Assembly (NCBI GenBank): GCA_019352125.1
Contig: JABBNV010000084.1
Location: forward strand, 1,988-10,152
Source: Acidobacteriota bacterium
GTDB taxonomy: Bacteria; Actinomycetota; Actinomycetes; Actinomycetales; Micrococcaceae
DNA length: 8,165 nt
Direction: 5' to 3'
Shown here: positions 1 to 5,839 of the stretch, piece after piece
How positions within the stretch are numbered: the first letter of the stretch is position 1
Layout of the letters: every line of letters starts with the position of its first letter
Notes under the pieces: generated by a model
Seen by the model: the letters and a program-made list of their open reading frames with translations, nothing else
The model's database searches: none
Told to the model about the DNA's origin: nothing
Made by a program: the position numbers and the translations under genes

Positions 1-454
1 ATGTCCCCCTCGCTCGCCGCCGCCCACTGGATCGCGAGCGACGCGCCCATCGAGTGGCCTGCCACGTGCAGTTGACGCCCGTCGAGGTTGAGCGCGCGGA
101 GGGCGCCTGTGACGGCGGCAACGTGCTCTTCGACCGCAAACGGGTGGGAGCCGATGTCCGCATCCATCGAGGAGCCGAATCCGAAAGGGTCGATCACGAC
201 CACCGGCGCGACCGCGCCGAGCCGGTCATAAGCCGCTCCGAAGTAGGCCTGGCTTGCCGCGATGCCCGACAGCAGCACCAGCACGGGGGTCGCCGTGGCC
301 GAACAAGCGCAGACGCAGGCGCCCGGCACGCTGCGGCACCCACGCCCCCGGCGCCAGCGGCACACTCGTCTGGAATGGAATTGCACCGCGGCCCAACCGG
401 ATGCCACGAGCAGCACACACGCCACCAGGCCGCACTGATTCGTCGAGTGCTCAT
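1..454 (-). pseudogene. Alpha/beta hydrolase, frameshifted, C-terminal part outside window
   Basis: Read on the minus strand, this encodes the first half of an alpha/beta-hydrolase-fold protein. The best section (about bases 285 to 1) reads VLVLLSGIAASQAYFGAAYD, then VVVIDPFGFGSS, and later the nucleophile elbow GHSMG at bases 59-45, the expected order of strand, oxyanion loop and catalytic serine. Upstream, the protein-like text changes frame: a hydrophobic anchor (LVACVLLVASGWAAVQF) lies in the GHSMG frame, but the following section (PLAPGAWVPQRAGRLRLRLFGHGDP) lies in another, and the likely ATG at 454, preceded by AAAGG, lies in a third. One of the shifts falls at a run of five C in GGCGACCCCCGTG. 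This could be a true pseudogene or sequence error. Asp and His of the triad would lie beyond the left edge. Substrate unknown. Confidence 0.6.
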
Positions 455-1022
455 GCGAACCTTTGTCAGTCTTGATCTTTGCTTTCTCGTGGCAGGACGG
501 GTACCCGCTGACAGGATGGTACTACGCCACCACGATGTAACTCAGCCTTGATCTGGTCCTTACCCCTGGTCAATGCGCCTTTCGGTGTCCGCGCCCAACA
601 GTGTCGAGCAACACCTGCCTAACCAATCACCAGGACCAGATAAATGGCTGGCCGCAACGAGTACTTGCGTGCCTCTTGAAAGATTTGCCTGACAAGGACC
701 ATATTCCAGACCGATGCCGGTTGAACTGACATCAAGCGGATTTGGAGAATCACCGTGATGACCATGATGACAGAACAGTACGAGTACGCCAGGGGATTCT
801 CTACCCATGCTGATACGCGTGGGGGTGAATGACCGTAGTCGTATTGTCTACCGAGCGGCATCCGACGGGCGGATTTTGCTGTGGTCTCCTGATTTCTTGC
901 GTCGCCACCGTAAGGCATTCGCAGCGTTCGATACTGGTTGAACGGAATAAAACTGCAACGCGCGCTAACGAGGTAGCGGCCGCTGCCGGAGTACGAAGCA
1001 GTGGTGACCTGCCGCGGCGCCT
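455..1022. other. No recognised gene; spacer left of the insertion sequence
   Basis: I find no recognisable protein family on either strand here. Open frames exist, for example a plus-strand frame at 807-941 (44 codons) and a minus-strand frame at 918-619 with one hydrophobic stretch, but neither has a convincing ribosome binding site or familiar motif. A perfect 10-bp inverted repeat sits at 551-560 and 632-641. The right edge of the stretch is the terminal repeat of the insertion sequence. Confidence 0.5.
551..641. repeat. 10-bp perfect inverted repeat
   Basis: ATCTGGTCCT at 551-560 is the exact reverse complement of AGGACCAGAT at 632-641, with 71 bases between the arms. No flanking transposase or T-run supports a terminator or a mobile element end. 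It may be chance. Confidence 0.4.
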
Positions 1023-1042
1023 CTAGGTGCGTGGGTCAGTAG
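1023..1042 (+). repeat. Left terminal inverted repeat of the IS
   Basis: CTAGGTGCGTGGGTCAGTAG here matches the reverse complement of bases 2776-2795 at 19 of 20 positions; the one difference is C/T at 1030. The match stops at both outer edges. The outermost CTAG is a palindrome, so it can be read either as part of the repeat or as a 4-bp target site duplication. Confidence 0.88.
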
Positions 1043-1130
1043 TCGGGAACGGCAATGACCCGATAATGCTTTAAAACGCCGGGGGGGGGATTAACCGGGA
1101 TTCCGTGCCGGTGCTGGGAGAATTGGGGGT

Positions 1131-2609
1131 ATGGATATTCCTTCTTCTTCCCTCCCGCAGGATGGACTCTTCGATGCCGGGCTGATCGAGCGGGTCGAGG
1201 CCCTGGATGATGGTCGGGTGGATGCCAATGGTGGGGTGCGGAAGCGGTTCAAGGATTTTGAGCCCGATGCGGTGATGTTGGTGCCGCCGTCCTTGGAGGA
1301 GTGGCTGCCCGAGGGCCATCTGGCCCGGTTCATTGCCGAGCTGGTGGAGAACGAACTGGATCTGGCCTTGTTCTATAAGGCGTATGCGAAGGCGAAGGGT
1401 CAGCCTCCGTATGATCCGCGGTTGATGTTGCGGGTCTTGATCTACGGGTACTGCACCGGGGTTCGTTCCTCCCGTGCAATTGAGCGGGCCTGCACCGACA
1501 TGGTCTCATTCCGGTGGTTGTCGGCGCAGCAGGCCCCGGACTTCCGCTCCATCGGGCGCTTCCGTGAACGCCACCTGGCCGCGTTCGCGAATGTGTTCTT
1601 GCAGGCCCTGGAACTGTGCCAGGCCGCGGGCATGGTGAAGCTGGGCAAGGTCGCCCTGGACGGGACGAAGGTGCGGGCGAACGCTTCCAAACACAAGGCG
1701 ATGTCCTACGCGAGGATGAGCGAGAAGCAGAAGGTGCTGGCCCAGGAAATCAGTGACTTGATGGCCGAAGCCAAAACCGTCGATGCCGATGAGGACGCGA
1801 AGTTCGGCCCCGGCAAGCGCGGGGATGAGTTGCCGGTCGAACTGGCCAACCGGCGGGCACGGGCTGCGGCGATGGCCACCGCCAGGGCCTCCATCGAGGA
1901 AGAAGCAGCAGCGAAGGCACGCACCGAGGCTGAGGTGAAGGCCACCAATCGCGGCGATGACGATGATGACATCACCACGGCCGGGGACAAGGCCGCGGCG
2001 GAAGCCGTGCCCAAGCCCACGGCGCAGCGGAACTTCACGGACCCGGATGCGCGGATCATGAAGCGCGCCGATGGCTCGTTTTCCTACAACTACAACGGCC
2101 AAGCCGTAGTTGACGGGCACCGGCAGGTCATTGTCGCCGCAGAAATGAGCCAGGCAAGCAACGACTACGGGTAACTGGTCCCGATGGTCGAGCAAACACT
2201 TCAGAATCTGGGCCAGATGCCCAAGCAGTGGTTGGCGGATACCGGGTACTGCTCTAAAGCGAACCTTGAACACGCCCGAGAACTGGAAACAGAACATGGC
2301 ACGGAGTTCTTCATTTCCACCGGGCGGATGAAGCACTCAGCCCCGGTCCCTGAATCCCCGCGGGGCCGGATCCCAGCCAGCATCACCGTGGTGGGGCGGA
2401 TGGGACGGAAGCTGAAAACCAAGAAAGGGAAGAGGGCCTAGGCCAGGCGTAAGGCCATCGTGGAACCGGTCTTCGGACAAATCCACACCAGGCAAGGCAA
2501 GTATCTACTGCTGCGCGGGTTGGAGAAAGCCCAACTTGAGTGGAAGCTGCTCGCTGCCTGCCACAACTTCATGAAGCTCCAAAGTTACCGGGCAGAACCG
2601 GCCGTATAG
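1131..2609 (+). pseudogene. IS1182-family transposase with two in-frame stop codons
   Basis: This DDE transposase catalyses cutting and joining of the element's ends. One reading frame runs through 492 sense positions from ATG at 1131 to TAG at 2607, but it is interrupted by TAA at codon 348 (2172-2174) and TAG at codon 437 (2439-2441). There is no frameshift. The presumed catalytic residues are present on either side of the stops: Asp177 in KVALDGTKVRAN, Asp370 in QWLADTGYCS, and Glu445 in RRKAIVEPVFGQI. The N-terminal DUF772-like part covers about residues 45-165. The middle (residues 195-300) is charged and Ala/Glu rich. The first stop is one C-to-T change from a Gln codon (CAA); the second replaces what is usually Tyr in this position of the family. 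GGGGG precedes the start. Translation as written would give a 347-residue product lacking two of the three catalytic residues, so it is very likely inactive. Confidence 0.88.
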
Positions 2610-2775
2610 TCAGGGAGGAACGGCGGGAATCTGCACTCTAAGCGCGCCCCACCAACGCCCCAAGATTCAGTCTTGACGGGACCTCAACCCTTTTTCAACA
2701 CTCCTGCCCGGAAACAACATCACAAAGGTCTAATCGGCCGAAATTCACGCCGACACCAGCCCGCCGTTCAAAACG

Positions 2776-2795
2776 CTACTGACCCACACACCTAG
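2776..2795 (-). repeat. Right terminal inverted repeat of the IS
   Basis: CTACTGACCCACACACCTAG is the partner of the left repeat at 1023-1042, inverted, with one mismatch. It ends in the palindrome CTAG, as the left one begins, which leaves open whether CTAG is repeat or duplicated target. Confidence 0.88.
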
Positions 2796-2972
2796 TGGTG
2801 GACCGGCTACGGGGGTTCGCGTATTGCCAGTCTCACAGGGGTTGGTTAGCATCGGGCGCGGAAGGCACGAAAACCAAAGGTTCCGGGTCATTTGGTGCGT
2901 GACAGGCGGGCGTACAGGGGAACAGAAGCCTCGTGTAACGAAATTATAACTTTTTGTTTGTGTCAGATAGAC
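2796..2972. other. Spacer between the IS and the M23 promoter
   Basis: About 180 bases with no recognisable gene. It becomes AT-rich near 2938-2970 (AAATTATAACTTTTTG), as expected just upstream of a promoter. Confidence 0.5.
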
Positions 2973-3004
2973 TTGACAAAATCCATACCCCTAACGGGTA
3001 TGTT
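2973..3004 (+). promoter_or_regulatory. Probable promoter of the riboswitch-M23 transcript
   Basis: TTGACA at 2973-2978 is a perfect -35 hexamer. The best -10 candidate by sequence is TATGTT at 2999-3004, with an unusually long 20-base spacer; GGGTAT at 2996-3001 would give 17 bases but is a poorer hexamer. Either places the start of transcription near 3008-3012, immediately before the riboswitch aptamer. The palindrome at 2984-3002 fills the spacer and overlaps the -10, an arrangement suited to repression. Confidence 0.6.
2984..3002. promoter_or_regulatory. CsoR-like copper operator (perfect palindrome)
   Basis: CATACCC, a CTAAC spacer, and GGGTATG form a perfect inverted repeat with 7-bp arms. 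Operators of the CsoR/RcnR repressor family are palindromes with a TACCC...GGGTA core and a short centre, so copper-responsive repression is the leading guess. The position between -35 and -10, and the multicopper oxidase operon nearby, support it. No csoR gene lies in the window, so the regulator is inferred. Confidence 0.55.
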
Positions 3005-3011
3005 CGTGGGC

Positions 3012-3198
3012 CGCTTCGCCAAACCCCGTCGGTGGGCCACGACCAGTGAGTTTCGCGACGGGGGCGGAGGAACCACCATCGGTGCTTGCTGCACCTTGGG
3101 GTGAAGCCCGTCCAACACTTCACGGCCGTTGTCGTCGTGTGTTGGACTGGCCGGGCAGTCTCCTCGCCCGAATCCGACAGCTAACTCCGCCGGCGTGG
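3012..3198 (+). ncRNA. c-di-AMP riboswitch (ydaO-yuaA type)
   Basis: This leader carries the conserved blocks of the ydaO-yuaA riboswitch in order: GGAGGAACCACC (3066-3077), CTTGGGGTGAAGCC (about 3095-3108) and GCCCGAATCCGACAGCTAAC (3166-3185). The supporting helices can be seen. CCCCGTCG (3024-3031) pairs with CGACGGGG (3056-3063). GTCCAACAC (3110-3118) pairs with GTGTTGGAC (3139-3147). GGGC pairs with GCCC near 3153-3169, and CGCC (3017-3020) with GGCG (3192-3195) as a closing stem. The class binds cyclic di-AMP and in actinobacteria commonly precedes cell-wall hydrolase genes. The aptamer ends only about 12 bases before the ATG at 3210, and the ribosome binding site GGAG (3197-3200) abuts the closing stem. 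There is no room for a separate terminator, which hints at control of translation or at termination inside the aptamer. Confidence 0.93.
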
Positions 3199-3209
3199 AG
3201 AAGACCACT

Positions 3210-4022
3210 ATGACGTCTACCGACCGCCAGCACGGCCGCCGCCGCGCCACTACTTCCAAACCAACCCGCACCTCAAGGGGCCAACACCGGTCCCCTGATC
3301 TAGAGACCAGAAACGTCAGGGGCGGGAAATCACTGGCGCTAACAATGGCCGCGGCCGGATTCATTGCCTTGACTGCCCTTCCTGCCGCCCACGCCGACAC
3401 CGGCCACCCCGCCACGGCGATGACCGCCAGCGCTGCGACCCCCACCACACAACCGGCTGTGACCGCGGACAAGGATGCCCTCTTGTCCTTCGGTCAGACC
3501 GCAGTTCGCAGCAATCCTGCGCCAACTCAGGCAGCGCATGGCATCCATGCCGCGGCGGTCCAGGAATCACGCATCCATGCGGCGGTGCCTGCGGTGCCCG
3601 CCACCGCACAACCATCGACCGCGCAGCCGTCCGTGGGGCTGCAGCCCCCGCTGGCATCGTTGACGGTCACTTCTACCTTCGGGTACCGAACCAACCCTTT
3701 GAGTGGTGCCGGCGGTGAACTGCATACCGGCATAGACCTCGCCGGGTCGTGCGGCACGGCAGTCTTCGCCTCCGGAGCCGGCACGGTAACTGAGGCGGGC
3801 TGGAGCCAGTACGGGGGCGGAAACCGAATCGTCGTCGACCATGGCGGCGGCATCAAGACAACGTACAACCACTTGAACAGCATCTCTGTCAGCGCCGGCC
3901 AACTGGTGGGCGCCGGCGCACGAATTGCCGGTGTCGGGTCGACCGGCAATTCCACCGGCTGCCACCTGCACTTTGAGGTCTTGGTCAACGGCCAAACCGT
4001 TGACCCTGCGCCATTCATCTGA
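3210..4022 (+). CDS. Secreted M23 family metallopeptidase (peptidoglycan endopeptidase)
   Basis: A 270-residue zinc endopeptidase of the LytM/lysostaphin type, expected to cut peptide cross-bridges or stem peptides in the wall. Residues 1-40 are basic, followed by a signal segment (about 41-62) ending in ALPAAHA, then an Ala/Pro/Thr-rich linker to about 145. The C-terminal domain holds the zinc ligands and catalytic residues: HTGID (His172, Asp176), YNHL (His221) and HLHFEV (His252, His254). All M23 landmarks are present and no LysM or other wall-binding domain is visible. ATG at 3210 with GGAG nine bases upstream is preferred. An in-frame TTG at 3129 lies inside the riboswitch aptamer and is rejected. 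Expression is probably set by the c-di-AMP riboswitch and by the CsoR-like operator at 2984. It is transcribed toward, and convergent with, the copper-type operon. Function is clear by family; the exact substrate bond is not. Confidence 0.92.
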   Translation: MTSTDRQHGRRRATTSKPTRTSRGQHRSPDLETRNVRGGKSLALTMAAAGFIALTALPAAHADTGHPATAMTASAATPTTQPAVTADKDALLSFGQTAVRSNPAPTQAAHGIHAAAVQESRIHAAVPAVPATAQPSTAQPSVGLQPPLASLTVTSTFGYRTNPLSGAGGELHTGIDLAGSCGTAVFASGAGTVTEAGWSQYGGGNRIVVDHGGGIKTTYNHLNSISVSAGQLVGAGARIAGVGSTGNSTGCHLHFEVLVNGQTVDPAPFI

Positions 4023-4145
4023 CTGGCTCCTCAGCACCAGCGAACAAGGCACCAGCCACTCCAACCGCGCAGCGCCAGCGAGCGACGACGTCTACCCAGG
4101 CATAGGAACTAGCCGCCGGGCCGGGCGGGTGTACCGCGACCCGGA

Positions 4146-4170
4146 TCCAGGTCCAGGTCCAGGTCCAGGT
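4146..4170. repeat. Hexanucleotide tandem repeat, four copies
   Basis: TCCAGG is repeated four times without error, followed by one further T, in the 171-bp gap between the convergent M23 and small membrane protein genes. Nothing else is recognised in that gap, and I see no hairpin with a T-run that would count as a terminator. Confidence 0.85.
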
Positions 4171-4193
4171 GACAATCGTCCCGTGAGGGTATG

Positions 4194-4439
4194 TTAGCGC
4201 TTCTTAGGTGTGGTGCGTCCGGCCAGAACTGCCCCGAGAATCATCAAGGCCGCGCCAGTGGGGTAGCCGATAAGGATGTCCTGGATGCCGGGAGGACCGC
4301 CGGTCAGGGCTAAGTGGGCAACCCAGTGCGACAGTGCCGTCAGGGCACCCAGTGCGATTGACACTTGGCCCATCCGAACCAGGAGTCGGTGGTGGCGGTA
4401 GGCCTTTGCTGCACCATCGTTGGGCAGATTGTTCTTCAT
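4194..4439 (-). CDS. Small membrane protein with two helices, function unknown
   Basis: An 81-residue protein with two predicted membrane segments, about residues 24-46 (containing SHWVAHLAL) and 55-74 (IGYPTGAALMILGAVLAG), and a basic C-terminal tail. ATG at 4439 follows AAAGGA with a six-base spacing, a good ribosome binding site. It is last in the minus-strand series that starts with the CcdA chimera and multicopper oxidase, 72 bases after the end of the DUF3105 remnant. Histidines at 16, 17, 38 and 42 could bind metal, but this is speculation. I do not recognise a named family. The position suggests a membrane accessory to copper handling. Confidence 0.75.
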   Translation of the reverse strand: MKNNLPNDGAAKAYRHHRLLVRMGQVSIALGALTALSHWVAHLALTGGPPGIQDILIGYPTGAALMILGAVLAGRTTPKKR

Positions 4440-4511
4440 GAGTTGTCCTTTCGGAGGTGTGATTGCTGAACTGTTGGCTCCGTCGGAGTATGACGCCCCT
4501 GTCTCGCGCGT

Positions 4512-4914
4512 TTAAGGCCCCTTGACATAGGCATCGTTAAAGACGGGCAGCCAAGAATCTGCGGAGTTGGCGAAGTTGAGTTGGGACCCGACGCGGTCGT
4601 TGTCACGGTCGCCGTTTGCTTCGGATTCAGACCGCGCAGGACCTAGGGACTGAACTTAACCTCGGAAGTCGACGCGTCCACATCTGCGGAGGCAGTCCCG
4701 GGTTATAGCTGATCCCGACGGCCCAGTGCTCACGAGAATCCACGGCGCTACCCTCGCCGACTGCTTTGTTGTCAATGACGCAGTTGGTCCAGGTCGCAGA
4801 GTGGTCCCCACCGAAGACAATGAGATTCCGGCGGCGTCGCCTGACCCGGTGGGCGGCAAGCACGACGCCAGCTTTTGCCTTGCGCCCAGTCTGACAATCT
4901 TGGGGATTACTCAT
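4512..4914 (-). pseudogene. DUF3105 protein remnant with internal deletions and frame changes
   Basis: The minus strand here reads like a damaged DUF3105 membrane-anchored extracytoplasmic protein. From ATG at 4914, MSNPQDCQTGRKAKAGVVLA and RRRRNLIVFGG resemble the basic cytoplasmic start and the beginning of the anchor helix. The text then jumps straight to GGDHSATWTNC and AVDSREHWAVGISYNPGLPP, which resemble the family's GGxHxxxWxNCG and VHSLEHGAVWITYxPxLP blocks with several changes (His to Asp, Leu to Arg, Gly to Trp). This frame runs out at 4627. The likely continuation, DVDASTSEVKFSP, is in a second frame, and a C-terminal-looking end, NSADSWLPVFNDAYVKGP, is in a third, stopping at 4512. 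About 134 codons remain where roughly 200 or more are usual. Its ATG overlaps the lgt stop by eight bases, so it was probably translationally coupled. The assignment is from recalled motifs only. Confidence 0.55.
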
Positions 4915-5827
4915 GGCGGGCCCCCGGAGCCATAGATGTTGCTGGTTCGTCAGGCTGACTAGAACTGGCCGGCCCTGCTTCGACGGTGGAGCGTGCCCGG
5001 CGGTGCCGGGCTAAGAACCAGGCGCCACCGGCGAGCAGCAGCAGACCCGAGACCCACGTGTTCACTCGCAGCCCAAGGATGGTGTTGGCATAGTCGGAAC
5101 GCAAAAGTTCAAACACGAACCGGCCGGACGTATAGAAAACGACGTACAGTGCGAATACGGTCCCGGCCCCGAACTGGAATCGTTTGTCCAAGACGAGTAG
5201 CAGCCCGGCTGCGGCTAGGCACCACAAGGATTCGTAGAGAAATGTGGGCTGGAAGTAGCCGAGCACCACTGGCGTCCCGGCAGGGTCGAGGACGGCCTTG
5301 CCGGTGGCGAAGTCCATCTGGTGGATCTGCAATTTCCACGGTGCCGTGGAGGGGTCGCCATAGAGTTCGTTGTTGAACCAGTTCCCCCACCTTCCCAGCC
5401 CCTGGGCGATCAGCAGGCCCGGGGCTGCGGCGTCCATTAAGGTGCTGAACGGGACCTTGGTGCGGCGGCAACCAATGTAGGCACCGAGCAGGCCCACGGC
5501 GACGGCGCCCCAAATTCCCAGTCCACCGTCCCAGATTTTCAGGGCATTCCACGGGTTTTTTCCGGGCAGGAAGTACAGTTCCGGGTCCGTGAGGACGTGG
5601 TAAAGGCGTCCACCGACAATACCGAAGGGGACCGCCCACAGCGTGATGTCCAAGACGACTCCGGGTCGGCCGCCGCGGGCGGTCAACCGTCGGTTGGCCA
5701 ACCATACGGCGATGATAATTCCAGCCAAGATGCACAACGCGTAGAAACGTATGCTCAGCGGCCCGATCTGGAAGGCGCTGATGGTGGGTGAGGGGATGAA
5801 TGGAGGGCGTATCGACGAGGGGTTCAT
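4907..5827 (-). CDS. lgt: Prolipoprotein diacylglyceryl transferase (Lgt)
   Basis: This integral membrane enzyme moves a diacylglyceryl group from phosphatidylglycerol to the lipobox cysteine of preprolipoproteins, the first step of lipoprotein maturation. The 306-residue protein has about seven hydrophobic segments and the family signature GRWGNWFNNELYG (residues 145-157). It also has GGRLYH (72-77), which carries a conserved His, DGGLGIWGAV (about 100-109) and a late GRFVFELLRSD with the conserved Arg. Length is normal and no key part is missing. ATG at 5827 is chosen because TAAGG lies about ten bases upstream. A TTG at 5836 is only one base past that motif. The gene begins within 15 bases of the multicopper oxidase stop, so the two are almost surely co-transcribed. 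The oxidase is itself a predicted lipoprotein, so this copy may serve it. Whether the genome has another lgt cannot be seen here. Confidence 0.93.
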   Translation of the reverse strand: MNPSSIRPPFIPSPTISAFQIGPLSIRFYALCILAGIIIAVWLANRRLTARGGRPGVVLDITLWAVPFGIVGGRLYHVLTDPELYFLPGKNPWNALKIWDGGLGIWGAVAVGLLGAYIGCRRTKVPFSTLMDAAAPGLLIAQGLGRWGNWFNNELYGDPSTAPWKLQIHQMDFATGKAVLDPAGTPVVLGYFQPTFLYESLWCLAAAGLLLVLDKRFQFGAGTVFALYVVFYTSGRFVFELLRSDYANTILGLRVNTWVSGLLLLAGGAWFLARHRRARSTVEAGPASSSQPDEPATSMAPGARHE

Positions 5828-5839
5828 AGTGATCAAGCC

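Larger units (their letters stand above)
1023..2795 (+). mobile_element. IS1182-family insertion sequence, full length, inactivated
   Basis: The element is bounded by inverted repeats of 20 bases with one mismatch and contains a single transposase gene on the plus strand. Total length is 1773 bp, or 1765 bp if the outer CTAG at each end is a target duplication; both fit the size range of the IS1182 family. The family assignment rests on the transposase: an N-terminal DUF772-type domain with the sequence PPSLEEWLPEGHLARFI, and a C-terminal DDE domain. About 165 bases between the transposase stop and the right repeat appear non-coding. A run of nine G at 1081-1089 lies in the leader before the transposase. 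The termini are intact, so a related active transposase could in principle still act on it. Confidence 0.88.

Noticed and set aside
54..551. Plus-strand open frame of 165 codons
   Set aside because: It is the antisense of the alpha/beta hydrolase, has Arg/His-rich composition, and shows no motif.
619..918. Minus-strand open frame with a hydrophobic stretch
   Set aside because: No family resemblance, no clear ribosome binding site, and other frames are equally open.
1506..2336. Minus-strand open frame of 276 codons inside the IS
   Set aside because: It is antisense to the transposase, whose DDE motifs are clear.
2690..2715. TTTTTCAACACTCCTGCC as the right end of the IS
   Set aside because: It resembles ends of some other elements but has only a poor partner on the left; the 20-bp pair at 1023 and 2776 is far better.
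3129..3209. Upstream TTG start for the M23 peptidase
   Set aside because: It lies inside the riboswitch aptamer, and ATG at 3210 has a proper GGAG site.
4178..4196. Second copper-operator-like site (GGGTATGTT shared with 2996-3004)
   Set aside because: The left arm does not match, and it lies at the 3' end of a gene rather than at a promoter.
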